NCBI GenBank assembly: GCA_038243635.1
Contig: JBBSQW010000018.1
Location: 1 to 64,000 of the forward strand
Length of the DNA stretch: 64,000 nt
DNA from: Pseudopedobacter sp038243635
Lineage (GTDB): Bacteria > Bacteroidota > Bacteroidia > Sphingobacteriales > Sphingobacteriaceae
Reading direction: 5' to 3'
Below, one piece after another: positions 32,895 to 41,105 of this stretch. Both the position numbers and the translations under genes were made by a program. How positions within the stretch are numbered: position 1 is the stretch's first letter; every line of letters begins with the position of its first letter. The notes beneath the pieces were generated by a model. That model had not been told where the DNA came from and searched no databases. It saw only the letters and a list, made by a program, of their open reading frames with translations.

Positions 32895-33539
32895 GTGAAA
32901 TATGCTCCAAGAATTCATCATCGCAGGTCAATCCGCTTAAAAGGATATGATTACTCAAAAGCTGGAGCTTATTTTATTACAATTTGTTGTGAGAAAATGG
33001 CTTGTCAGTTCGGAGAAATGTTTAAAGAAGGGATGATTTTGAATGAGTTGGGCGAGATCGCATATACAGAATGGATTAAGCTTGCAGATCGGTTTGATTG
33101 TTTCGAATTAGACGTGTTTCAAATTATGCCGAATCATATGCATGGGATTATTGTTTTGAAAGATGACGTCAATGTCGGGGCAACCCTTGCGGTTGCCCAA
33201 ACCCTAGCAGATAATCCACTTGAACGAGCAGAAGATATTTCTGAAAAAGCACAGACGATAGAGAGGGTGGGGGCGAGCCCCGCTTCGACAGCGGTGACGA
33301 CAGAAAAAGAAAAAACGACAACAACTAGCATCGCCGACATCATCGGCGCTTACAAATCACTCGTTTCAAATGCTTGCTTAGAAATCTTCAAGTCAAAAAA
33401 CAAAACAATGGGGAAATTATGGCAACGTAATTATTACGATCACATCATCAGAGACGAAAGAGCATATCAAAATATCTCTCACTATATCATAAATAATCCT
33501 AAAAAATGGTACGATGATAAGTTCTATAAAAAAAGATAG
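32895..33539 (+). mobile_element. REP-associated tyrosine transposase (RAYT, Y1 family)
   Basis: A 214-residue Y1 HUH-type protein. The HUH motif is PNHMHG (His81/His83), and the candidate catalytic tyrosines are Tyr180/Tyr181 in QRNYYDHIIRDE. The N-terminus RIHHRRSIRLKGYDYSKAGA and the C-terminal ISHYIINNPKKWYDD are typical of RAYTs. The segment at residues 94-132 (ATLAVAQTLADN, RVGASPASTAV) is encoded by palindromic DNA (GGGGCAACCCTTGCGGTTGC, 33177-33196) and looks like a REP insertion inside the gene. RAYTs process single-stranded REP palindromes. The many REP-like elements in this window are plausible substrates. Typed as mobile element because transposase is its function. Confidence 0.85.
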
Positions 33540-33560
33540 CCTTATTATATTGATAACATC

Positions 33561-34313
33561 ATGCTAAAAAAAGATCGCTACCAAGCGTTTGTAGATTATT
33601 TCTCGAAAAATCAACCTGAGGCAGAAACGGAATTAAACTATTCCAATCCTTTTGAGTTGCTGATTGCGGTAATTCTTTCTGCACAATGCACTGATAAGCG
33701 GATTAATCAGATCACACCCAAATTATTTGAGCGTTATCCTACGCCAGAATCTTTAGCTTCATCTACTTCTGATGAGGTTTTTACTTACATCCGCTCGGTG
33801 AGTTATCCCAACAATAAAGCAAAACATTTAGTAGGAATGGCCAATGTTCTATTGAATGATTTTGGAGGAATAGTGCCAGAAGAGGTGAACGACTTACAAA
33901 AAATGCCAGGTGTTGGTCGGAAAACTGCGAACGTAATTGCATCGGTAATTTACAACGCACCTACAATGGCGGTAGACACCCATGTTTTCAGAGTCGCTAA
34001 TCGTTTAGGCTTAACTACGGCTGCAAAAACACCGTTAGCTGTTGAAAAGCAATTGGTGAAATACCTTCCGCAAGATAAAATACATATTGCTCACCATTGG
34101 CTAATTTTACACGGACGATATATTTGTGTTGCTCGAAGTCCGAAATGTGATATTTGCCCAATTAGCCATTTTTGTAAATATTATGCGCAACACAACACAG
34201 CTACCGCATTAAAAAAGAAAGAAGAAACATACGTTAAAGCAGCAAAGCAAAAATTGCTGAAATTGAAGAAAGATAAAATAGCCAGAGAATTAGAAAAGCG
34301 AGCAATTAAGTAA
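33561..34313 (+). CDS. nth: Endonuclease III
   Basis: A 250-residue DNA glycosylase/AP lyase for oxidised pyrimidines. The helix-hairpin-helix LQKMPGVGRKTANVIASVI contains the catalytic Lys, and the catalytic Asp is in AVDTHVFRVANRLGL. The 4Fe-4S loop has the C-X6-C-X2-C-X5-C spacing (CVARSPKCDICPISHFC). A lysine-rich tail of about 40 residues beyond the cluster (KKKEETYVKAAKQ) is an extension beyond E. coli Nth. It is close to the upstream RAYT and 135 nt ahead of recA. Confidence 0.95.
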   Translation: MLKKDRYQAFVDYFSKNQPEAETELNYSNPFELLIAVILSAQCTDKRINQITPKLFERYPTPESLASSTSDEVFTYIRSVSYPNNKAKHLVGMANVLLNDFGGIVPEEVNDLQKMPGVGRKTANVIASVIYNAPTMAVDTHVFRVANRLGLTTAAKTPLAVEKQLVKYLPQDKIHIAHHWLILHGRYICVARSPKCDICPISHFCKYYAQHNTATALKKKEETYVKAAKQKLLKLKKDKIARELEKRAIK

Positions 34314-34448
34314 GCTTTTTATTCACATTAATTTGAAATGCGAACCTACTTAGTTAAGTTTATAATTATAAATTTGGTTTTACCAAAAAAATTAGCATTT
34401 TTGCATTATTAAATAGTTAAAACAGATTAAATACTAAAAATATTATAC

Positions 34449-35480
34449 ATGGCCGTAAGTAACGATAAAGCAGGCAGTGACAAATTAAAAGCCTTACAAT
34501 TAACCTTAGATAAGTTAGAGAAATCTTACGGTAAAGGAGCGGTGATGAAGCTTGGTGATGCACCTATAGAAGCTATGGAGTCTATTTCTACAGGTTCTTT
34601 GGGTTTGGATATTGCTTTAGGAATTGGCGGAGTGCCAAAAGGTAGAGTGATTGAAATTTACGGACCAGAATCTTCTGGTAAAACTACTTTAGCTACGCAT
34701 ATTATTGCTGAGGCGCAGAAAAAAGGCGGTATTGCTGCATTTATTGATGCGGAACACGCTTTTGATCAATTTTATGCAAAGAAACTTGGCGTTGATATCG
34801 AAAACTTGTTGATTTCGCAACCAGATAACGGAGAGCAAGCTTTGGAGATTGCTGATAATTTGATTCGTTCAGGCGCAATTGATGTAATTGTGATTGACTC
34901 TGTTGCTGCGTTGGTTCCAAAGAGTGAGATTGAGGGCGAAATGGGAGATTCTAAAATGGGTTTACACGCTCGTTTAATGTCTCAAGCTTTACGTAAGCTA
35001 ACCGGAACTATTAGCAAGACTAATTGCTGCTGTATTTTTATCAACCAATTGCGTGATAAAATAGGAGTAATGTTCGGTTCTCCCGAAACTACAACCGGCG
35101 GTAATGCACTTAAATTTTACGCTTCAGTTCGTTTAGATATCAGACGTATTGCACAAATTAAAGATAATGATGAAGTTGCGGGTAACCGTGTGAAGGTGAA
35201 AATCGTAAAGAACAAAGTTGCACCACCTTTCAGAATTGCTGAGTTTGACGTCATGTTTGGACAAGGGATTTCTAAAGTAGGTGAAATTGTAGATTTAGGT
35301 GTTGAATACAGTATTATTAAAAAAGCAGGATCATGGTACAGTTACGGCGATACTAAGCTTGGACAGGGAAGGGATGCTGTAAAGCAATTGCTGATGGATA
35401 ACCCTGAGCTATCTGACGAGTTAGAAGGTAAAATCAAAGATGCCGTTTCTGGTGTGACGTTAATGGTTGAACCAGAATAG
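34449..35480 (+). CDS. recA: RecA recombinase
   Basis: A 343-residue RecA with all hallmarks: Walker A GPESSGKT (72-79), Walker B VIVIDSVAALVP, the L1 region GEMGDSKMGLHARLMSQALRK, and L2 CCIFINQLRDKIGVMFGSPE. It promotes strand exchange and LexA cleavage. It lacks an intein. No SOS box was sought in detail. A terminator follows at 35503. Confidence 0.97.
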   Translation: MAVSNDKAGSDKLKALQLTLDKLEKSYGKGAVMKLGDAPIEAMESISTGSLGLDIALGIGGVPKGRVIEIYGPESSGKTTLATHIIAEAQKKGGIAAFIDAEHAFDQFYAKKLGVDIENLLISQPDNGEQALEIADNLIRSGAIDVIVIDSVAALVPKSEIEGEMGDSKMGLHARLMSQALRKLTGTISKTNCCCIFINQLRDKIGVMFGSPETTTGGNALKFYASVRLDIRRIAQIKDNDEVAGNRVKVKIVKNKVAPPFRIAEFDVMFGQGISKVGEIVDLGVEYSIIKKAGSWYSYGDTKLGQGRDAVKQLLMDNPELSDELEGKIKDAVSGVTLMVEPE

Positions 35481-35502
35481 ATTATAAAACCTTTAAAATA
35501 TT

Positions 35503-35538
35503 AAAGCAACATTGTGTATTTCATGATGTTGCTTTTTT
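35503..35538 (+). terminator. Terminator after recA
   Basis: GCAACAT (35506-35512) and ATGTTGC (35526-35532) pair around a 13-nt loop, followed by TTTTTT. Confidence 0.7.
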
Positions 35539-35635
35539 GTTGAAATCCATTTGGCACTCAGCTTTTTTGGACATATTGAAGCCAAAATAATTGAAAGCTT
35601 ACTCAATTTACAGCAGTAATATCTATTTTAGCCTT

Positions 35636-35950
35636 ATGGAAGAACAAAACGACAATCAATTAAATATAGAGTTATCAGAAGAGATGGCAGAGGGCATTTA
35701 CTCAAACCTTGCTATCATCACGCACTCAAACAGTGAATTTGTATTGGACTTTATTAGAGTAATGCCGGGAGTGCCAAAAGCGAAAGTTAAAAGTAGAATT
35801 GTGTTGACGCCAGATCATGCAAAGCGTTTAATGAGTGCCTTACAAGATAATATTGAGAAGTTTGAAATGGCAAACGGAACTATTAAAGTTGGTGGCGACA
35901 ATAATGGAGGCATGCCATTTAACTTTGGCGGACCAACAGCACAAGCTTAG
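35636..35950 (+). CDS. DUF3467 protein
   Basis: A 104-residue protein, start at ATG 35636 (an upstream TTG start at 35591 would give 119 residues). The string GIYSNLAIITHSNSEFVLDF, then FIRVMPGVPKAKVKSRIVLT, then HAKRLMSALQDNIEKFE is diagnostic of DUF3467, a small Bacteroidota family of unknown function. It may share a transcript with the hydrolase 24 nt downstream. Confidence 0.85.
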   Translation: MEEQNDNQLNIELSEEMAEGIYSNLAIITHSNSEFVLDFIRVMPGVPKAKVKSRIVLTPDHAKRLMSALQDNIEKFEMANGTIKVGGDNNGGMPFNFGGPTAQA

Positions 35951-35974
35951 CGTTTTAGAAAACAAAATAAATCC

Positions 35975-36805
35975 ATGAACGAAAATACTTTTAGCAGAGA
36001 AACTTTTAATATTGCTGGTTCAAATGATAAAGCTATTGTGGGAGATATCACCTACGCAAATGCTTATCCAGATTATTTGGTAATTTTTATTCACGGATTT
36101 AAAGGCTTTAAAGACTGGGGTACGCATCAATTAATGGCCGAAGCTTTTGCTAATGCTGGAATCTATTTTTTGAAGTTCAATTTTTCGCATAGTGGTGTAA
36201 ACCCAGAAGATTTATCCGACATCAATGATTTACAATTGTTTTCTGAAAACACGCCAAGTAAAGAACTTTATGATTTAGATAAAGTAATTACTTATGCAAA
36301 AGAGAAGTTTCCGCATCTACAGAATGTTTTATTAGGTCATAGCCGGGGAGGGGGAGTTTCAATTTTGCAAGCAGCAAAAGACAAAAGGGTGATTAAATTA
36401 ATCACTTGGGCCTCCATAAGTAATTTTCGGGATTTATGGAACAAAGAAGATGAAGCAGATTGGAAAGAGAATGGAGTGCGTTACATCCAAAACGGAAGAA
36501 CAAAGCAACAAATGCCACTTTCCGTTAATTTACTGACTGATGTGTTGGCGCATGAAAAAGAGTATGGTTTAGAAGTTGCGGCAAGTTCGCTTAATAAACC
36601 ATGGCTAATAGCCCAAGGCACAGAAGATCCAGCAGTAAAAACTGCTGTTGCTGAAAACTTTCATCGCTTAAACAAGAAATCTGAACTTTTGATAATTGAA
36701 GGAGCAAATCACGTTTTTGGTGCGTCGCACCCTTATAATAAAGCTGAACTACCTACAGATTTACAGCAATTTACTCAAGCTTCTATCGAATTTATAAATC
36801 GATAA
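35975..36805 (+). CDS. Alpha/beta hydrolase
   Basis: A 276-residue alpha/beta-hydrolase without signal peptide. The oxyanion loop is FIHGFKGFKDWGT (HG motif), the nucleophile elbow is LLGHSRGGG (Ser), and the acid and His lie in AQGTEDPAVKTA and EGANHVFGASHP. Family resembles small cytoplasmic esterases/thioesterases or dienelactone-hydrolase-like proteins; substrate unknown. Together with the DUF3467 gene it forms a short rightward unit that converges on ispG. Confidence 0.8.
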   Translation: MNENTFSRETFNIAGSNDKAIVGDITYANAYPDYLVIFIHGFKGFKDWGTHQLMAEAFANAGIYFLKFNFSHSGVNPEDLSDINDLQLFSENTPSKELYDLDKVITYAKEKFPHLQNVLLGHSRGGGVSILQAAKDKRVIKLITWASISNFRDLWNKEDEADWKENGVRYIQNGRTKQQMPLSVNLLTDVLAHEKEYGLEVAASSLNKPWLIAQGTEDPAVKTAVAENFHRLNKKSELLIIEGANHVFGASHPYNKAELPTDLQQFTQASIEFINR

Positions 36806-36942
36806 CAAGGTTTCAGAGCGTCTTAATCGAAATAGAAGATACAATTTATAGCATTATAATCCGTAAAAATTTAACAGTATAGCAAATGCATTTGGCTTGC
36901 TGCTTTGAGCTTTCGGCTTTCTGCCTTAAGTTTTCAGGTCAA

Positions 36943-38937
36943 CTAAAGTTCTTCTTTCTCCACCCAAATACCATCGGCTTTAATGATATTTATCAATTCA
37001 TCTAAAGCGTTAGCAGAGTTTACGTTTTTCTTTACCACTTCCTTACTACGGTATAAAGTGATTTTCCCGGGACCAGTTCCAACATAACCATAATCAGCAT
37101 CTGCCATTTCACCAGGGCCATTTACAATACAGCCCATAATCCCAATTTTCACGCCTTTTAAATGATCTGTTTTACTACGGATCATCTGTGTGGTTTCTTG
37201 TAAATCGAACTGGGTACGTCCGCAACTGGGGCAACTGATATATTCCGTTTTTGAAATACGTGAACGAGTCGCTTGTAAAATCCCGAAAGAAGTAGAAACT
37301 CTAAATTTTGTAGAGACTTGCGGAGCGTCTAGCCAAACGCCATCACCTAAACCATCTAACAATAAAGCGCCTAAATCAGTAGCGCCATGGAGTTGTGTTT
37401 TAAGTTCTTTTTGGTCTAAACTATCCGAATCATCAAAAGAATAGCTACGTTTTACGATTACTGGTGTGTCAATCCCTGCGTTCATCAACTTAAAAAAGAA
37501 AGCTCTTTGGTCTGCCATGCCATGTTCCTCACTAGTCTCCAGCACAAAAACTAAAGTTTTATCAAAAGGCAGAGCAGCAAAATCATCGCCATCTAAATCT
37601 TTAGTGCAAACACTCACCAGGTTTAATGCTTTATCCTTTTCTGTAGCAGCCAAATATTCTTTCAGCGAAAACAGCGGATGGCAATTCATTTTGTTTTTCA
37701 GCAAAAGCCAAGTTTTATAATTATAAAGCTGTTTTAAATTGCCTGGAAAGTTAAAAGATGGCAGTTCATCGCCCAAATAGGCAAAGTCTATGGACTGGTC
37801 GCCCATGTTGTATTTGTCTAGAATAGGAGAGTAATTATATCCTGCAGCAGCCAAAATCTGCGCATCCTTTAAATTTTGATCGCTCAAATCCAAAACGACT
37901 CTCGGAACTTGGTGTCCACCAATAAAAGTATTTAATTCAGCGGAAGCTCTTTTATTGTATTCAAAAGGAGAATAGCTCGCAGGGATTTCAAAATCTGGAG
38001 TTTCAATAGCATCGGGTTTAACCGACTTCCTTTGCTCATAACGTTGTGCTAAAGCCTGCGCTACAGGAATTTCAAACTCCGGTTCCTCTGTCAACGAAAC
38101 CCTAATCGTATCACCCAAGCCATCTTCTAGTAAAGTTCCAATGCCAACTGCAGATTTAATCCTTCCGTCCTCACCGTCGCCAGCTTCCGTAACACCCAAA
38201 TGTAAAGGATAATTCATTCCCTCGGCAACCATAGTTTGTACCAATAAACGGTAAGCTTGCACCATCACCTGCGTATTACTAGATTTCATAGAGATTACCA
38301 ACTCATGGTAATCCAATTCTCTGCAAACCCTGATGAATTCCATGGCAGATTCCACCATTCCTTTCGGCGTATCACCGTACCAACTCATAATCCGGTCAGA
38401 AAGCGAGCCGTGATTGGTGCCAATTCGCATAGCCGTTCCGTGGGCTTTACAAATCTCTACCAGTGGGGCGAATTTCTTTTTAATTCTTGCCAATTCCTTC
38501 GCATAAGCTTCTGGCGTATAGTCTATTTCCTCAAATTTCTTTTTATCGGCATAATTTCCGGGGTTAACCCTTACTTTTTCTATTATTTTGGCAGCAAGTT
38601 CCGCTGCGTTTGGTGTAAAATGAATGTCGGCAACAATCGGTGTGTGGTAACCTTTTTCGGCTAAACCCTTTTTAATTTCTGCTAAATTTTGCGCCTCTTT
38701 TATTGACGGTGCGGTAATTCGCACATACTCGCAGCCTGCATCAATCATCCTAATGCTCTGGGCAACAGAAGCTTCGGTGTCCATTGTGAAAGCAGTAATC
38801 ATCGACTGTATACGGATCGGTTGTGTTCCGCCCATCTTTACCCCGCCAATATTAACTTCCCTAGTAATAAATCTGCTGTATTGTGTAAGCGAGTTGCAGT
38901 AAATTCCTTTTAAAGCGTTGTTGCCTTCTACGTCCAT
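36943..38937 (-). CDS. ispG: 4-hydroxy-3-methylbut-2-enyl-diphosphate synthase (IspG), long form
   Basis: A 664-residue IspG with the three-domain form found in Bacteroidota, plants and Chlamydiae, with an inserted domain (about 300-530) between the TIM barrel and the 4Fe-4S module. The barrel part has GGTQPIRIQSMITAFT and NPGNYADKKK. The cluster ligands are in CPSCGRTQFDL and GCIVNGPGEMADADYGYVG. It converts ME-cPP to HMBPP in the MEP pathway, which feeds carotenoid precursors. It is leftward and single. The intergenic region upstream (right) carries a repeat. Confidence 0.93.
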   Translation of the reverse strand: MDVEGNNALKGIYCNSLTQYSRFITREVNIGGVKMGGTQPIRIQSMITAFTMDTEASVAQSIRMIDAGCEYVRITAPSIKEAQNLAEIKKGLAEKGYHTPIVADIHFTPNAAELAAKIIEKVRVNPGNYADKKKFEEIDYTPEAYAKELARIKKKFAPLVEICKAHGTAMRIGTNHGSLSDRIMSWYGDTPKGMVESAMEFIRVCRELDYHELVISMKSSNTQVMVQAYRLLVQTMVAEGMNYPLHLGVTEAGDGEDGRIKSAVGIGTLLEDGLGDTIRVSLTEEPEFEIPVAQALAQRYEQRKSVKPDAIETPDFEIPASYSPFEYNKRASAELNTFIGGHQVPRVVLDLSDQNLKDAQILAAAGYNYSPILDKYNMGDQSIDFAYLGDELPSFNFPGNLKQLYNYKTWLLLKNKMNCHPLFSLKEYLAATEKDKALNLVSVCTKDLDGDDFAALPFDKTLVFVLETSEEHGMADQRAFFFKLMNAGIDTPVIVKRSYSFDDSDSLDQKELKTQLHGATDLGALLLDGLGDGVWLDAPQVSTKFRVSTSFGILQATRSRISKTEYISCPSCGRTQFDLQETTQMIRSKTDHLKGVKIGIMGCIVNGPGEMADADYGYVGTGPGKITLYRSKEVVKKNVNSANALDELINIIKADGIWVEKEEL

Positions 38938-39370
38938 CTCAAAAAATAAATTTTAGTAAAAATAAGGCTTTTTCTGCTAATATGGGAGGTGAGGTGTAGA
39001 ATCCAAGTAAAAGTATGGGTGCTGTGTTTTTTTCTCGGGCAAATAATAATTAAGGTGTTACCCAAAAGGGTCAGGCTATCCGCTAAAGTTTTTTGGCTAT
39101 CCCTTACTAGTTCCCTCAGGATAGCCAAAAAAGCTACCGCTATTATCCTTAACACAAAACACTACGTCGCCAAAAAAAATGACAGCATAAAACAATTTCA
39201 AATTAGTTCTTAAGAGTTAGATTTTTAAATATCAGGAAAATCAGGTTTAGTAACCAATGTTTTTGCGCCACTTAAACTTAGTGAAGTTTTTTAGTTTGTG
39301 TCCAGCTTAAATTATGTCTTTTTTGATGTTAGGTAATTAATGGTTGTTAATATTGATGGTACAGGTTGAT

Positions 39371-39402
39371 CTAACGTTAAATTGTATTAATTTTAATGTT
39401 AG
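39371..39402. promoter_or_regulatory. Palindrome 1 upstream of fic
   Basis: CTAACGTTAAATT and AATTTTAATGTTAG pair imperfectly around GTATT. One of three similar palindromes in the 180 bp before the fic gene. Confidence 0.6.
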
Positions 39403-39436
39403 TTATGAGGCATGCGCTAGGGTTGCTGTCGAAAAC

Positions 39437-39476
39437 CAAACTAACCTCAAAATATTGATATTTTGAGGTTAGTTTG
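39437..39476. promoter_or_regulatory. Palindrome 2 upstream of fic
   Basis: CAAACTAACCTCAAAATAT and ATATTTTGAGGTTAGTTTG are perfect complements separated by TG. A half copy TTTGAGGTTAG lies at about 39492-39502. Confidence 0.75.
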
Positions 39477-39510
39477 TCAAAGTGATTCAGCTTTGAGGTT
39501 AGATAATCAT

Positions 39511-39542
39511 CTAACATTAAAATAAATTAATTTTAATGTTAG
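39511..39542. promoter_or_regulatory. Palindrome 3, directly before fic start
   Basis: CTAACATTAAAAT and ATTTTAATGTTAG are perfect complements separated by AAATTA; the site ends 5 nt before the fic ATG, so a bound protein would block initiation. Confidence 0.7.
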
Positions 39543-39546
39543 CCTA

Positions 39547-40689
39547 ATGTTTTCATTATCTTTGAAAATGCGCTATAAAGTTAATCCCGATAGAACAAAG
39601 CCTTGGAATGATTTGCCAGAACTTCCCTTAGATGAATCGCTTTATAAAGATTTTGAGATTTATGAAGCTTTAGGAAATACAAAAGCAGCGTTGGCGAGAT
39701 TGCAGGGCAGAAGCATTGCCATCCCTAATCAAGGTTTGTTGATAAATTCGCTGAGTTTACAAGAAGCCAAAGCATCTAGCCAAATTGAAAATATTTTTAC
39801 TACAGACGATGAACTTTACAAAGCTTTTAGCGAGGAGAATGTAAAACAGCTAACCGGTGCGGAAAAGGAAATTTTAAATTATAGGGAAGCCTTATGGCTT
39901 GGATATGAGTATTTGCAAACTCGTCCTGAATTTGATGAGGGGTATTTCGTTAAAATGTACCAAGCGGTAAGTCAGTTTAGTGACGGAATTAGAAGCCCGA
40001 TAGCGCAAATTTATATTAAGGAAGGTGGTTCTGGTCCAAACGCAGGGAAAGCATTTTACACGCCGCCCAGAGGAAAAGGACTTGTAGAATCTAAATTACA
40101 AAATTTGTGTACATTTTTAAACGATGATGAAAAATATCCGTTGGATCCTATACTTAAGATGGCAATAGCGCATTTTCAATTTGAAGCCATTCATCCGTTT
40201 AGGGACGGAAATGGGAGGACAGGTAGGATTTTTAATATCCATTATCTCACAAGAAAAGGCTTGCTGGATTATCCTATATTATTCTTGAGTAGCTATATTT
40301 TAAATCATAAAGACGCTTACTATTCGGGCTTTTCAGGCATTTCTCAAAGAGGAAGTTGGAAAACTTGGTTATTGTTTATGTTAAAAGCAGTAGAATCAAC
40401 TGCTAATTTGACGTATGATAAAATTAATGAAATCATAGCGGCAAAGGATGCTATCTTGGAGGCGTTAGTAAAAGAAACCAGTATAGCTAGACCAGAATCT
40501 TTAATTTCGGCGTTATTTACACAACCTTTTACAAAGGTTAAGCATTTAACAAAGAACGGCTTGTATGCAGAAAATACTGCAAGAAAATATTTAGAGCAAT
40601 TGGTTAAGATGAAAATTGTTGAAAAGAGAACAATTCAAGGAAATAGTTACTACCTAAATTTAGAGCTTTACAGAATTTTATCGGAATAA
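39547..40689 (+). CDS. Fic family protein with N-terminal inhibitory motif
   Basis: A 380-residue Fic protein. Fic core HPFRDGNGRTGR (216-227); inhibitory motif S77-SQIE-N82 fits (S/T)xxxE(G/N), so class II. The C-terminus (about 310-380; ALFTQPFTKVKHLTKNGLYA, KYLEQLVKMKIVEKRTIQGN) looks like a winged helix. It differs from the Fic at 19300 in sequence and in having a set of three palindromes upstream that could be its own operator. An alternative start is Met8 (39568). The gene 21 nt downstream may share its transcript. Confidence 0.87.
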   Translation: MFSLSLKMRYKVNPDRTKPWNDLPELPLDESLYKDFEIYEALGNTKAALARLQGRSIAIPNQGLLINSLSLQEAKASSQIENIFTTDDELYKAFSEENVKQLTGAEKEILNYREALWLGYEYLQTRPEFDEGYFVKMYQAVSQFSDGIRSPIAQIYIKEGGSGPNAGKAFYTPPRGKGLVESKLQNLCTFLNDDEKYPLDPILKMAIAHFQFEAIHPFRDGNGRTGRIFNIHYLTRKGLLDYPILFLSSYILNHKDAYYSGFSGISQRGSWKTWLLFMLKAVESTANLTYDKINEIIAAKDAILEALVKETSIARPESLISALFTQPFTKVKHLTKNGLYAENTARKYLEQLVKMKIVEKRTIQGNSYYLNLELYRILSE

Positions 40690-40709
40690 ATAAAGCACTC
40701 AATCGTAAT

Positions 40710-41105
40710 ATGAAAAACCTCAATCGCAAAACAATCCTAATTTCTACACTTATTATTCTAATTGGAGTAATGGTTTACAATAGCATTTCGCAACCTGGAA
40801 CTGGCGACTTGAAAACAAAATTCAACGAAATAAAAGCTATTCGAAACGAACAAAATGATGGACCAATTTTACGAGCTTATTTGGTAACGATTGATACTGT
40901 GGATTTAGTGGATATGAAAATCTATGGAGATTTTATGCCACACAACAAGTACGGAAACACGAAGGTTTACTTTTTTGATCAAAAAAAGCCTTTTCCTAAA
41001 TCGCTAAGTTTATTGGAGCCGGTATTCGATAGGCAATTTGAAAAGTATTGTTTAGCAGTTTATGAGAAAAATGGGATGGGGGAAGCAGTTATTAGACAAA
41101 ACTAA
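40710..41105 (+). CDS. Small N-terminally anchored protein, unknown
   Basis: A 131-residue protein with one N-terminal hydrophobic segment (KTILISTLIILIGVMVYNSI, residues 7-26) and a soluble remainder with IYGDFMPHNKYGNTKVYFFD. It resembles no family I can name. It begins 21 nt after the fic stop and its end overlaps the convergent lnt stop by 4 nt. Confidence 0.6.
   Translation: MKNLNRKTILISTLIILIGVMVYNSISQPGTGDLKTKFNEIKAIRNEQNDGPILRAYLVTIDTVDLVDMKIYGDFMPHNKYGNTKVYFFDQKKPFPKSLSLLEPVFDRQFEKYCLAVYEKNGMGEAVIRQN

Larger units (their letters stand above)
38938..39546. other. Gene-free 600-bp region with repeat and palindromes
   Basis: The left half (39055-39150) contains an element related to 12285-12365 (ACCC, AAAGGGTCA, TCCGCTA, CTACCGCTA). 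The right third carries three CTAAC/GTTAG palindromes listed separately. No gene is visible. Confidence 0.65.

Noticed and set aside
34449..35480. Intein in recA or uvrA
   Set aside because: Both proteins have normal length with no inserted domain.
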